Source: Clostridiales bacterium
Lineage (GTDB): Bacteria > Bacillota > Clostridia > Oscillospirales > Acutalibacteraceae
Reading direction: 5' to 3'
NCBI GenBank assembly: GCA_021200555.1
Contig: JAJQGK010000078.1
Span: 1-45,401, forward strand
Length of the DNA stretch: 45,401 bases
Below the pieces are notes generated by a model that ran no database searches, was not told the DNA's origin, and saw only the letters and a list, made by a program, of their open reading frames with translations. Positions within the stretch are counted from its first letter, which is position 1. Each line of letters opens with the position of its first letter. Made by a program: the position numbers and the translations under genes. Shown here piece after piece: positions 16,853-24,720 of this stretch.

Positions 16853-19294
16853 TCAAATTTTTTCCAGAGGAGCGACTTTTGCCATTATTTTTTTTGTTCC
16901 CACAGAGTCAAATGCAATTTCAAGCAGCATGTCGTTGCCCATTTTTTGCACAGAAATGACCATTCCCGTTCCGAATTTTTTATGGCTGACTCTCTCTCCG
17001 GGCTTGTAATCGATTACATTGCCTTTTTTTGCCGCAGGTTTGGCGGCTGTATTTGATATGCTTGCGCTGTAGGCGGAAGGTCTTTTGCCGTGCGTCTCCG
17101 TATTCCTTGAGTAATTTCCCGAATAACCGGCGGCGCCGCTTCCGTAATCGTTTCCGCTTCTGCCGTCATAGCCGCTTGAGCCGTATGCTCTCTCTTGGAA
17201 TGAGCTTGCGGGCATTACAACCTCCGTTAATTCAGGGGGAATTTCCGACAAAAAACAGGATGGGGGATTGTATGAGGTCTGACCGTGGATCATCCTTGTC
17301 CTTGCACCGGTCAAAACAAGCCTTTCCTTTGCTCTTGTAATTCCCACATATGCAAGCCGCCTCTCTTCCTGCATTTCCTCTTGGGACATTATGGACTGCA
17401 TTGACGGGAAAATTCCGTTTTCCATTCCCGGAATATAAACCGTGGGAAATTCAAGTCCCTTTGCTGCGTGGAGCGTCATAAAAACAACCGCATCGTTTTC
17501 CGCATTGTAATTATCTATATCCGTCATTAACGCCACCTCTTCAAGGAATGAGTCGATAGACGGATCGTCGGGATTTTCCTCCATATAATGCTGAATATTT
17601 GATAAAAGCTCGTTTAGGTTGGCGGTTCTGTCCTCGACTGTTGAAGGGTCCTGCTGTAAAAACTCCATATACTTTGTTTTATTCAGAACCATCTCAAATA
17701 AATCCGCAGGAGAAGCAGTGTCCTTTGCCTCAATAAGCGAATCCATCATTGAAGTAAATTCATTCAATTTGTTTGCCGCTCTCGATAAAACGGGAAAATC
17801 GGAGGGGGAGCTTATGACCTCATAAAGGCTTATTCCCAAGGCGTCCGCAATTTTAGAGGCGTTGTTTACCGTGCTGTCGCCTATGCCTCTTTTCGGCTCG
17901 TTTATAATTCTTCTAAGCCGAACGGAATCATTGGGATTTGATATAACGGAAAGATAGGCTGTGATGTCTTTAACTTCCTTCCTGTCGTAAAACCTGTGGC
18001 CGCCGATAACGCGGTAAGGTATGGCGGAACGAACAAAGGCGCGCTCAATTGCGTTGGATTGGGCGTTCATCCTGTAAAGAACGGCGAAGTCACTCCACTT
18101 TTTATCCTTTGACTTGTCCATAATGTCGGAAGCGATAAACTGCCCCTCGCTGAGATCGTCCGGAAGCGTGTTTATAACGATTTTTTCCCCTGTTCCGTTG
18201 TCGGTCCAAAGATTTTTTCCCTTGCGTTCGGAATTGTTTGCAATCAAGGCGTTTGCCGCATCAAGGATGTTCTGAGTCGATCTGTAATTTTGCTCAAGCC
18301 TGATTGTTTTCGCATCCTCATATTTTACCTCAAACTCAAGAATGTTTTCAATCGTCGCACCTCTGAATTTGTATATGCTTTGGTCGTCGTCTCCCACCAC
18401 GCATAAATTGTTGTAGCCGCCAGAAAGCAAAGACGTAAGCTTATATTGGGCGTGGTTCGTGTCCTGATATTCGTCAACCATAACATATTTGAATTTGCTC
18501 TGATAATATTCTTTTACATCCTCGTTTTCATTGAGAAGCTTAACCGTATTGACAATAATATCGTCAAAATCCATGGCGTCGGCGCTTTTAAGCAGCTCCT
18601 GATACTTTTCGTAAGCGCGGCCGATAATTGTTTTTCTGGAGTTTGATTCATTTTCCGCAAGATAGGCTGCAGGAGTAATCAAACTGTCCTTCGCTCTGCT
18701 TATTTCGTTTAAAATCGTCTTGGCGTTTACGTATTTGTCGTCAAAATTAAGGAGCCTTTGACACTCCTTAATAACCCGCTTCGAATCGTCCGTATCGTAA
18801 ATTGTGAAATGCGGAGTATAGCCCAGTCTTTCGCCCCAGCGGCGCAGTATCCTTACACAGCACGCATGAAATGTGCTTGCCCAAATGCTCTCTCCGTCGT
18901 CCCCGAGCATATTGACAAGCCTTTCCTTCAGCTCTCTTGCGGCCTTGTTCGTGAATGTGATTGCTAAAATTTCCCAAGGTCTCGGAGCTTTGTTCGCCAT
19001 AACCTGTTTTGCCTGAGTTCCGACGCTTTTGTCGCCGTTGTATAGGCGCTCCATTAAATCGTAATTTTCCTGAGTTACGGGTAAGTCGAAATCGTCTGTG
19101 CCGTAGGCGTCTCCGTAGCTTAAAAGATAGGCGATCCTGTTTACCAGAACCGTTGTTTTTCCGCTTCCTGCGCCGGCGAGTATAAGCATCGGTCCCGTTA
19201 CGCTCGTAACCGCTTCAAATTGCTTGGAATTCATTCTTTCAAACTGCTTTTCAATAATCTTGTCCCTTAAAATTGCAGCGTCTTCTCTTAACAT
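16853..19294 (-). CDS. pcrA: ATP-dependent DNA helicase PcrA/UvrD (superfamily 1A)
   Basis: An 813-residue 3'-5' helicase. The Q motif is at residue 25, Walker A AGAGSGKTT at 40-48, motif Ia ITFTNKAA at 112-119, Walker B VDEYQD at 273-278, motif III GDDDQSIYKFRGA, and the motif VI region YVGITRAKERLVL. A Gly/Tyr/Ser-rich linker at about 720-760 leads to the C-terminal Tudor-like domain (VSHKKFGTGMVISV), which in PcrA contacts RNA polymerase. It works in nucleotide-excision repair, rolling-circle replication and clearing of RecA or transcription obstacles. The start at 19294 has GAGGAAAA 6-8 bases upstream; a start at 19339 would overlap the DivIVA gene and lacks a site. It is second in a two-gene unit behind the DivIVA gene (25 bases apart). 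Confidence 0.96.
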   Translation of the reverse strand: MLREDAAILRDKIIEKQFERMNSKQFEAVTSVTGPMLILAGAGSGKTTVLVNRIAYLLSYGDAYGTDDFDLPVTQENYDLMERLYNGDKSVGTQAKQVMANKAPRPWEILAITFTNKAARELKERLVNMLGDDGESIWASTFHACCVRILRRWGERLGYTPHFTIYDTDDSKRVIKECQRLLNFDDKYVNAKTILNEISRAKDSLITPAAYLAENESNSRKTIIGRAYEKYQELLKSADAMDFDDIIVNTVKLLNENEDVKEYYQSKFKYVMVDEYQDTNHAQYKLTSLLSGGYNNLCVVGDDDQSIYKFRGATIENILEFEVKYEDAKTIRLEQNYRSTQNILDAANALIANNSERKGKNLWTDNGTGEKIVINTLPDDLSEGQFIASDIMDKSKDKKWSDFAVLYRMNAQSNAIERAFVRSAIPYRVIGGHRFYDRKEVKDITAYLSVISNPNDSVRLRRIINEPKRGIGDSTVNNASKIADALGISLYEVISSPSDFPVLSRAANKLNEFTSMMDSLIEAKDTASPADLFEMVLNKTKYMEFLQQDPSTVEDRTANLNELLSNIQHYMEENPDDPSIDSFLEEVALMTDIDNYNAENDAVVFMTLHAAKGLEFPTVYIPGMENGIFPSMQSIMSQEEMQEERRLAYVGITRAKERLVLTGARTRMIHGQTSYNPPSCFLSEIPPELTEVVMPASSFQERAYGSSGYDGRSGNDYGSGAAGYSGNYSRNTETHGKRPSAYSASISNTAAKPAAKKGNVIDYKPGERVSHKKFGTGMVISVQKMGNDMLLEIAFDSVGTKKIMAKVAPLEKI

Positions 19295-19319
19295 TTTATT
19301 TTCCTCTTCATTAATATTT

Positions 19320-19937
19320 TCATTTCCCGAAAACTTCATGTTCCATTTTTTCGGAGGCTTCGTCTAATGGGAGCTTGAGCGTACCCTTAAATGTGCTGAG
19401 CATTTGACAAATATTATCGTTTTCATCGAGAATGTCCTTTAAAATGCCGTTAAGCTTGTCGGAAAAGGTCTGTATTCCCGAGGAAATGTCAAGTATTCTT
19501 GAAAGAGCCTTTGCGGTGGCTTCGTCCGCATTGTCGGATATTGTATCGATTTTATCGCATGTTTCCTGAATGAGCATATCCGCATAACGCCTGACGTCAA
19601 TCATAGCCGCTCCGACTTTTTCCTCGGCTGTCTGCATTGTATTGCTTTCCTCGGCTTCGGCTTTTATTCTGTCTATTTCATTTTGACAATTTTCACGCAT
19701 GGCGGCGATTTTGTCCTCACATTCGATGTAAGCGTCTTCGGAACGCTTTTTTTCATTGTTAAGCTCTTTTTCAAGCCTTGCCTTTTCCTCCTTCAAAGAG
19801 GCTATTTCACCGTCTTTTTCGGATAATGACTGCTTGACGGCGGCATTTTCCGTTGTCAGCTTTTCTATGTAATTTATAACGTCCTCTTTGTTAAAACCGC
19901 CGAAGGCTTTTGTCCTGAATATCACGTCAGCAGGCAT
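19320..19937 (-). CDS. DivIVA-family coiled-coil protein
   Basis: A 205-residue protein. The N-terminal segment FRTKAFGGFNKEDVINYIEKL (21 residues, at 7-27, key residues F7, F12, G13, G14, F15 and Y23) is the DivIVA membrane-targeting motif. Residues about 28-100 are a long coiled coil rich in Glu, Lys and Asn, followed by a second helical region with an amphipathic end. DivIVA proteins recognise negatively curved membrane at septa and poles and recruit division or growth factors. It lacks the usual position beside sepF, ylmH and ileS and is instead transcribed with pcrA, so it may be a paralogue with its own partner. AAAAGGAG precedes the ATG by 8 bases; the promoter is at 19986-20014. Confidence 0.82.
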   Translation of the reverse strand: MPADVIFRTKAFGGFNKEDVINYIEKLTTENAAVKQSLSEKDGEIASLKEEKARLEKELNNEKKRSEDAYIECEDKIAAMRENCQNEIDRIKAEAEESNTMQTAEEKVGAAMIDVRRYADMLIQETCDKIDTISDNADEATAKALSRILDISSGIQTFSDKLNGILKDILDENDNICQMLSTFKGTLKLPLDEASEKMEHEVFGK

Positions 19938-19985
19938 TTTTAAATTCTCCTTTTCAGCAGAAAATATTGTCTTGAACCGCCCTCA

Positions 19986-20014
19986 ATTATATCATTGATT
20001 TATTGTAAAAGCAA
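19986..20014 (-). promoter_or_regulatory. Sigma-A promoter of the DivIVA-pcrA unit
   Basis: Minus strand TTGCTT (20014-20009) and TATAAT (19991-19986) are spaced by 17 bases, about 48 bases upstream of the DivIVA start. Confidence 0.75.
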
Positions 20015-20050
20015 GATAAAAATAAACAAGGATAAATAACGGAGATTTCC

Positions 20051-20079
20051 TTGATTTTTTTTTCAATATATTGTATAAT
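20051..20079 (+). promoter_or_regulatory. Sigma-A promoter of the second alpha/beta hydrolase gene
   Basis: TTGATT (20051-20056) and TATAAT (20074-20079), spacer 17, about 31 bases upstream of the ATG. It is divergent from the DivIVA promoter, with 36 bases between the -35 boxes. Confidence 0.75.
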
Positions 20080-20110
20080 CTTTAAAAATCAGCATTTCGG
20101 AGGTTTTATT

Positions 20111-21064
20111 ATGGGCAAAACCGCTAAAGTCTTATTAAAAACAGCTTTGGGAGCGGGAGCCGCTTATCTCGCAATCGGAGAGATTATGTATGAGGCTGTG
20201 CTTAACAAGCGATTTACAAAATATAAAAACGACCGCAGACAGGTCGAAGAGGATTTATATCAATATTACGGCAGTCCCGAGGAGCAGACGGATGGAGACG
20301 CATGGTTCGTTTCCATGCATCCGGAGGATACGGCTCTCGTAAATTCTCAGGGCAAAACCATGTATTCCAACATCTTTATGCAGAAGGAATATACAAACAA
20401 ATGGGCGGTGGTTATCCACGGCTATACAAGCTGCCCCAGAGGTATGGCAAATCAGGCTTTTTATTTTTACAAAAAGGGATACAATGTTCTTATGCCCACG
20501 CTTATAAGCTTCGGCGTTGATCCAAGCAAATACTGCACAATGGGTTACAAGGATAAGGATTATGTGGTTGAATGGATTGATTATATTGTCAACATGGACG
20601 AAAATGCTGAAATTGCGGTTTTGGGCGTCTCCATGGGCAGCGCAACCACAATGCTCGTAACCGGAGAGAAGCTTCCGGATAATGTCAAATGTGCCGTTGC
20701 CGACTGCGGCTACACCTCATGCTGGGATGAATTTTGCTCCGAGTGCAATGAGATGTTCCACCTGCCTTCATTCCCGTTTGTTTACGCCGCAAATACCGTA
20801 TCAAAGCTCAGAGGCAATTTCGATTTTAAAAAGTGCTCGCCTGTGGATGCCGTAGCAAAAAGCAAAACGCCCACCCTTTTCATACACGGAGAGAAGGATA
20901 CCTTTGTACCGTATTGGATGCTTGATAAGGTGTTTAACGCCTGTACGGCAGAAAAGGAAAAGCTCTCCGTTCCGGATGCTTACCATGCGGAATCCTGCGA
21001 CGTTCACCCTGAAATTTATTATCCGGCAATAGATAAGTTTTTGGATAAATATATTCAAGGTTAA
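20111..21064 (+). CDS. Alpha/beta hydrolase (membrane-anchored BAAT/YqkD-like esterase)
   Basis: A 317-residue serine hydrolase. Residues 7-30 are a hydrophobic, small-residue-rich segment, probably an anchor. The oxyanion loop IHGYTS is near 105, the nucleophile Ser lies in GVSMGSA near 180, the acid is Asp in HGEKDTFVP near 278, and the base is His in a weaker SVPDAYHAESC context near 296. The layout matches Firmicute YqkD-like hydrolases of unknown substrate. CGGAGG lies 8 bases before the ATG; an upstream TTG at 20051 is inside the -35 box and is rejected. A good terminator follows at 21088-21120, so it is monocistronic. It is unlike the hydrolase at 762-1649, which has an HGG oxyanion motif. 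Confidence 0.85.
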   Translation: MGKTAKVLLKTALGAGAAYLAIGEIMYEAVLNKRFTKYKNDRRQVEEDLYQYYGSPEEQTDGDAWFVSMHPEDTALVNSQGKTMYSNIFMQKEYTNKWAVVIHGYTSCPRGMANQAFYFYKKGYNVLMPTLISFGVDPSKYCTMGYKDKDYVVEWIDYIVNMDENAEIAVLGVSMGSATTMLVTGEKLPDNVKCAVADCGYTSCWDEFCSECNEMFHLPSFPFVYAANTVSKLRGNFDFKKCSPVDAVAKSKTPTLFIHGEKDTFVPYWMLDKVFNACTAEKEKLSVPDAYHAESCDVHPEIYYPAIDKFLDKYIQG

Positions 21065-21087
21065 AGCAACAGTAGAAAAACCATAAT

Positions 21088-21120
21088 AAAAAGGATGGCT
21101 GAAATTCAACCGTCCTTTTT
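21088..21120. terminator. Bidirectional rho-independent terminator
   Basis: AAAAAGGATGG and CCGTCCTTTTT form an 11-bp stem with one G-T pair and an 11-base loop. The A and T tracts let it serve both the hydrolase (plus) and the SEDS gene (minus), which converge here. Confidence 0.85.
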
Positions 21121-21145
21121 TATGTGATGTATGTGTTCCGCCGTT

Positions 21146-22309
21146 CTAATATTTATATCTGAAATCCACAATTTCTCTCTCCATGGTGTATCTTTTCAGA
21201 CTGAGAACAAGTCCGACGGCAATATAGATGCAAAGATTGGACGAGCCGCCGGCGCTGAGGAAGGGAAGAGTAATTCCTATAACCGGTAAAAGCTCAAGAC
21301 ACATCCCCACATTTACAATAACCTGAGACATAATCATTGCCGCTACTCCGTTGCACATCAGTGAGACAGTGCCGTCATTGGCGTTTCTGCCCGTTTTGAC
21401 AATTCTGATAACTATCAGCACAAACATCAGAAGCACCGCAAAGCAGCCCACAAGTCCCAGCTCCTCGCCGATAACCGAAAAAATCATATCGTTTTCGCTT
21501 TCAGGCACAAGTCCCGACTGTGTATATGTTCCCTGAAACAAGCCTTTTCCGAAAACCCCGCCTGTGACAATTGCATTTAAACCCTGCTCCTGCTGATAGA
21601 TGATGTCGGGGTAATCCTCCGGACTTATAAGCGCATAAATACGCTCCTTTTGAATGTTTGTAAATACATAATTCCAAACGAGGGGAACGAGTGCGATTAA
21701 CGCTGCGCCGCCGATTGCAAAATATCGGAGATATACTCCTGCCGTAAACATCATTATTGCAAAAATTGCCAAAAATATAAGCGCACTGCCCATATCGCCG
21801 CTGACGGCAACAAGTATTACGGGAATTGCTCCGTGAAGACATAAAAGCAGAATGTTTTTGATTGAATTTATATTTTCGCTTACATAGTCGAGATGGACGG
21901 AGAATGTTATGATAAATCCGATTTTTACAAGCTCCGAGGGCTGAAAATACAAACCGGAATTTCCCAAAACAAGCCATGTTTTAACGTCGCTTCTTGAGTC
22001 GGGTCCCACGCCGAAAAAAAACGTCAGAACCATTAGTCCTACGCATATCAATGCAATAATAGGCCAAAGCCGAACTATAAAATTATAATCGATAAACGAG
22101 ATAATGAGAGCCAGTACTATTCCGGCTGCAACGGCAATAAGCATAACCCTTGCGTCTCTTGAAAGCAGATCGTCTCCGGCATCGCTGTTGGTGGCGCTGG
22201 CAACCATAAGCGTGCCGAACGCCGACATAAGTATACATAAAAATAATAAAATTTTATCAGTTTCCTTGATAAAGGTTTTTATCTGTGATATAATTTTGCT
22301 CATAAGCAT
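21146..22309 (-). CDS. rodA: SEDS-family peptidoglycan polymerase (RodA/FtsW)
   Basis: A 387-residue polytopic membrane protein with about ten hydrophobic segments. SEDS hallmarks are visible: PSELVKIGFII near residue 130, the QQEQGLNAIVTGGVFGKGL-type loop carrying the conserved extracellular residues, VPESENDMIFSVIGEELG, and LLPVIGITLPFLSAGGSSN near the C terminus. SEDS proteins polymerise lipid II glycan strands together with a class B PBP; RodA serves elongation and FtsW division. The loop wording fits RodA slightly better, but no rodZ/mreB or ftsZ neighbour settles it. The start at 22309 follows AGGA by 5 bases and lies downstream of the promoter; an in-frame ATG at 22369 lies within the -35 box and is excluded. 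Confidence 0.88.
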   Translation of the reverse strand: MLMSKIISQIKTFIKETDKILLFLCILMSAFGTLMVASATNSDAGDDLLSRDARVMLIAVAAGIVLALIISFIDYNFIVRLWPIIALICVGLMVLTFFFGVGPDSRSDVKTWLVLGNSGLYFQPSELVKIGFIITFSVHLDYVSENINSIKNILLLCLHGAIPVILVAVSGDMGSALIFLAIFAIMMFTAGVYLRYFAIGGAALIALVPLVWNYVFTNIQKERIYALISPEDYPDIIYQQEQGLNAIVTGGVFGKGLFQGTYTQSGLVPESENDMIFSVIGEELGLVGCFAVLLMFVLIVIRIVKTGRNANDGTVSLMCNGVAAMIMSQVIVNVGMCLELLPVIGITLPFLSAGGSSNLCIYIAVGLVLSLKRYTMEREIVDFRYKY

Positions 22310-22340
22310 ATCAATCCTGCTGTAAACTCTATTTACGACA

Positions 22341-22369
22341 ATTATAACTTCATTTGCTGTATTTTGCAA
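22341..22369 (-). promoter_or_regulatory. Sigma-A promoter of the SEDS gene
   Basis: Minus strand TTGCAA (22369-22364) and TATAAT (22346-22341) with a 17-base spacer, 31 bases before the ATG at 22309. Confidence 0.75.
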
Positions 22370-22410
22370 GAGTAAGTTTGTACGGCGGAAAGATGATTAT
22401 AACTAAATTA

Positions 22411-22507
22411 AGATGTCTCCCGCCTCTATAGGCGGCGGGTTCCATTTAATTTTTTCAGTGGGAGTACAATCTCCCACTGAAAACGTTGAATGACGGGGCT
22501 TCGCCCC
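22411..22507. repeat. Cluster of three hairpins between the SEDS gene and tsaE
   Basis: Three inverted repeats follow one another. CCGCC/GGCGG with flanking C/G runs lies at 22419-22439, preceded by GATGTC as at 8044. A perfect 13-bp stem TTTTCAGTGGGAG / CTCCCACTGAAAA, 6-base loop, lies at 22452-22483. GGGGC-TTC-GCCCC lies at 22495-22507. None is followed by a T run, so these are not ordinary terminators. They look like a dispersed palindromic repeat. Confidence 0.6.
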
Positions 22508-22541
22508 TTATTGAAGCACAGAACGGAGATTTAAAGGGTTT

Positions 22542-22973
22542 ATGAAAATATTCAATTCCCGCAGCGAGGCGGAAACTTTTGAAATAGCCTCTGAATTTGC
22601 CCGAAAACTGAAGCCGAATGACGTTGTCGCTTTTTTCGGCGGTATGGGTATGGGAAAAACAGCCTTCATTAAGGCTGCCGTAAAGGCTCTGGGCGTTTCT
22701 GCCGATGCCACAAGCCCTACATTTTCCATTGTGAACGATTACGGCGGAGATGTTCATATATACCATTTTGATATGTACAGAGTTGAAAGCTGGGAGTCGC
22801 TGTATTCCACCGGTTTTTTCGATTACTTGGACAGCGGCGGGATACTTTTCATCGAGTGGAGCGAAAATATTGAAAACGCTCTTCCCGAAAATGCCGTTCA
22901 TGTGGAAATTCTTCCCTCGGACGGCGAAAATCACAGACTTATTAAAATAAGCGGAGGTGACGGCAGATGGTAA
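22542..22973 (+). CDS. tsaE: tRNA threonylcarbamoyladenosine biosynthesis ATPase TsaE
   Basis: A 143-residue P-loop protein. Walker A GGMGMGKTAF lies at 33-42, the switch-like SPTFSIVNDY at about 58-67, and HFDMYRVE near 74-81 with the Asp-Tyr-Arg signature; IEWSEN near 104 completes the family pattern. TsaE drives cycling of the TsaB-TsaD complex that installs t6A at position 37 of ANN-decoding tRNAs. The ribosome binding site is AAAGGG close to the ATG with GGAG a little further up. It overlaps tsaB by 7 bases, giving translational coupling. Confidence 0.95.
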   Translation: MKIFNSRSEAETFEIASEFARKLKPNDVVAFFGGMGMGKTAFIKAAVKALGVSADATSPTFSIVNDYGGDVHIYHFDMYRVESWESLYSTGFFDYLDSGGILFIEWSENIENALPENAVHVEILPSDGENHRLIKISGGDGRW

Positions 22974-23677
22974 TTCTCGGAATTGAAAGCTCGGCTCAGG
23001 CGGCTTCTGCCGCTGTTGTAAAGGACGGTAAGCTTTTGTCGGAAATGTATCTCAATGTGGGATTGACCCACTCCGTAACGCTTATGCCTTTGATTTCTTC
23101 GGCTGTGGAAAAAGCGTCACTGAAAATTTCCGATATAGACGGAATTGCCGTATCTAAGGGTCCCGGTTCCTTTACCGGCGTCAGAATCGGTATTGCAACG
23201 GCAAAGGGATTGGCGCAGCCGTACAATATCAAGTGCATTCCCGTGTCAACTCTCGAAACGATAGCCTATCCCCTTATTGACAGCGAATGTATTGCAGCCG
23301 CCGTTATGGACGCAAGGTGCAGCCAGGTTTACTGCGCTCTGTTTGATTGCCGGAACTCAAATATTTCAAGGCTTACCGAGGATAATGCCGTTCCTTTTGA
23401 AACGCTTCTTGAAATGCTGAAAAAATATGATAAGAAAACGGTGCTTATAGGGGACGGAACAAATGTTGCTTTTGAATATTTAAAAGACAAGCGTGATAAC
23501 ATTTTTAAATGTTCACCGAACCTTATGTATCAAAAGGCTTCCTCAGCGGCGTTCTTAGGCGAGAAGTATATGCTTGAGGGGACAAATATTTGCTCTCCGC
23601 AGAATCTTGTTCCCGACTATCTCAGACCGCCTCAGGCGGAGCGTGAACTGAAAAGAAAAAAGGAATTTAAAGAATAA
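22967..23677 (+). CDS. tsaB: tRNA threonylcarbamoyladenosine biosynthesis protein TsaB
   Basis: A 236-residue ASKHA-fold protein. The N-terminal ILGIESSAQAASAAVV is the degenerate phosphate-1 loop, followed by GLTHSVTLMPLI and the conserved GPGSFTGVRIGIATAKGLA at 66-84 (one residue short of 20). TsaB is the inactive paralogue that dimerises with TsaD in the t6A synthase. The start GGAGGTGACGGCAG-ATG lies inside the end of tsaE. The usual next genes, rimI and tsaD, are missing here; rpiB follows instead, so tsaD must be encoded elsewhere. Confidence 0.95.
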   Translation: MVILGIESSAQAASAAVVKDGKLLSEMYLNVGLTHSVTLMPLISSAVEKASLKISDIDGIAVSKGPGSFTGVRIGIATAKGLAQPYNIKCIPVSTLETIAYPLIDSECIAAAVMDARCSQVYCALFDCRNSNISRLTEDNAVPFETLLEMLKKYDKKTVLIGDGTNVAFEYLKDKRDNIFKCSPNLMYQKASSAAFLGEKYMLEGTNICSPQNLVPDYLRPPQAERELKRKKEFKE

Positions 23678-23714
23678 TTTATAGGTTTCATAATAATAAA
23701 TTTGGAGGTTTATC

Positions 23715-24158
23715 ATGAAAATTGCAATCGGATCCGATCATGCGGGTTTTCCCCTTAAGGAGGAAATCAGAATGCATTTGGAGGAGACAGGCGTGGAGTA
23801 CATTGACTGCGGCGTATATAATACCGAGTCCGCCGATTATCCCGTCCAGGCGAAAATAACCTGTGAAAAAATCACGTCGGGAGAGTGCGAGAGGGGGATA
23901 CTTTGCTGCGGAACCGGAATAGGAATATGTATGTCCGCAAACAAAATCAAAGGCATAAGAGCCGCAAGCTGCTCCGACTATTTCAGCGCAAAATATACAA
24001 GACTCCATAACGATGCAAATGTTTTGTGCTTGGGCGCAAGAGTTATCGGCCCCGGAGCTGCCATGGAGCTTGTGGATGTTTTTCTTTCCGCCGAATTTGA
24101 AGGCGGCAGACATGCAAGACGAGTAAATCTCATTACGGAGCTTGAAAACGAGAATTAA
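23715..24158 (+). CDS. rpiB: Ribose-5-phosphate isomerase B (RpiB/LacAB family)
   Basis: A 147-residue enzyme of usual length. It interconverts ribose-5-phosphate and ribulose-5-phosphate in the pentose phosphate pathway. The N terminus MKIAIGSDHAGFPLKEEI, DCGVYNTESADYP, and the CGTGIGICMSANKIKGIRAA block with the catalytic Cys (about 68) are diagnostic. A LacA/LacB galactose-6-phosphate isomerase is less likely because there are no lac partners. TTGGAGG precedes the ATG by 7 bases. The stop codon lies in a 15-base tandem duplication (24146-24176), and a hairpin follows. Confidence 0.93.
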   Translation: MKIAIGSDHAGFPLKEEIRMHLEETGVEYIDCGVYNTESADYPVQAKITCEKITSGECERGILCCGTGIGICMSANKIKGIRAASCSDYFSAKYTRLHNDANVLCLGARVIGPGAAMELVDVFLSAEFEGGRHARRVNLITELENEN

Positions 24159-24176
24159 AATAAACGAGAATTAAAA
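24146..24176. repeat. 15-bp direct repeat across the rpiB stop codon
   Basis: AAACGAGAATTAAAA occurs at 24146-24160 and again at 24162-24176 with one T between. It looks like a slippage duplication; the second copy lies after the stop and is harmless to the reading frame. Confidence 0.8.
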
Positions 24177-24197
24177 GATTGAACGGTATAACAAAAT

Positions 24198-24222
24198 GAG
24201 CCGTGTCCTGACGACATGGCTC
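24198..24222. terminator. Probable bidirectional terminator between rpiB and rpmB
   Basis: GAGCCGTGTC / GACATGGCTC form a 10-bp stem (one G-T pair) with a 5-base loop. On the plus strand TGATTTTG follows; on the minus strand ATTTTGTT follows. Both tails are modest, but the position between converging genes fits. Confidence 0.65.
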
Positions 24223-24246
24223 TGATTTTGCATTTTAAGTCGGAAA

Positions 24247-24435
24247 TTAAACAGCTCTTGTAACCTTACCCGAACGCAGACAACGGCTGCATACATGAAT
24301 TCTTTTGGGAGTACCGTTTACAACAGCCTTCACCTTCATAACGTTGGGCTTCCAGGTTCTGTTTGATCTTCTGTGAGAGTGAGAAACCTTTATGCCGAAA
24401 GAAACGTCCTTTCCGCAGATATCACATTTTGCCAT
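24247..24435 (-). CDS. rpmB: 50S ribosomal protein L28
   Basis: A 62-residue ribosomal protein. MAKCDICGKD, then VSHSHRRSNRTWKPN (with R, W and P contacts to 23S rRNA) and the second pair HVCSRCLRSGKV: the two CxxC pairs make this the zinc-binding (C+) form of L28. The start at 24435 follows AAAAGGAGGTG at 8 bases; an upstream in-frame ATG at 24486 has no site. It has its own promoter about 90 bases upstream, leaving a leader in which I see no proven control element. Confidence 0.97.
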   Translation of the reverse strand: MAKCDICGKDVSFGIKVSHSHRRSNRTWKPNVMKVKAVVNGTPKRIHVCSRCLRSGKVTRAV

Positions 24436-24522
24436 GCGGAACACACCTCCTTTTGTAATGAAACGGCGTAAAAAGCAAAAAAACACGCTTAACTACCGTA
24501 TGTCTTTAATATCACGCAGAAT

Positions 24523-24551
24523 ATAGTAACAGATTTATCTCTTAAATGCAA
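24523..24551 (-). promoter_or_regulatory. Sigma-A promoter of rpmB
   Basis: Minus strand TTGCAT (24551-24546) and TACTAT (24528-24523) with a 17-base spacer. Confidence 0.65.
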
Positions 24552-24600
24552 GAGTTTTTAAAAAAATAATTTAATTTTTTCTCAAAATCAAAAAAACACC

Positions 24601-24629
24601 TTGAAATAAGTTCCCTTTTAATATATAAT
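24601..24629 (+). promoter_or_regulatory. Sigma-A promoter of recA
   Basis: TTGAAA (24601-24606) and TATAAT (24624-24629) are spaced by 17 bases; transcription would start near 24636, at the edge of a LexA-like box, leaving an untranslated leader of about 85 bases. Confidence 0.8.
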
Positions 24630-24635
24630 TAATCT

Positions 24636-24649
24636 CGAACATTTGTACA
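24636..24649. promoter_or_regulatory. LexA (SOS) box at the recA transcription start
   Basis: CGAAC-ATTT-GTACA matches the Gram-positive SOS consensus CGAACNNNNGTTCG fully in the left half and at GT and C in the right half. Its place just after the -10 of recA is the expected one for LexA repression. The imperfect right half keeps confidence moderate. Confidence 0.65.
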
Positions 24650-24720
24650 ATAACGACCGAGAATGAAATTTACATCGGTTCATTAAATGTACGGTGAATT
24701 TGAAAGGAAAGATATATATT

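Noticed and set aside
22455-22934. A 159-codon minus-strand open frame opposite tsaE
   Set aside because: It lies antisense to a confident gene, has no ribosome binding site, and starts and ends in the hairpin cluster or in tsaE codons.
24436-24522. Autoregulatory L28 leader structure
   Set aside because: The only stem (around GCGTAAAA / ACGC) is weak and A/T-rich, and I know of no established leader motif for rpmB that it matches.
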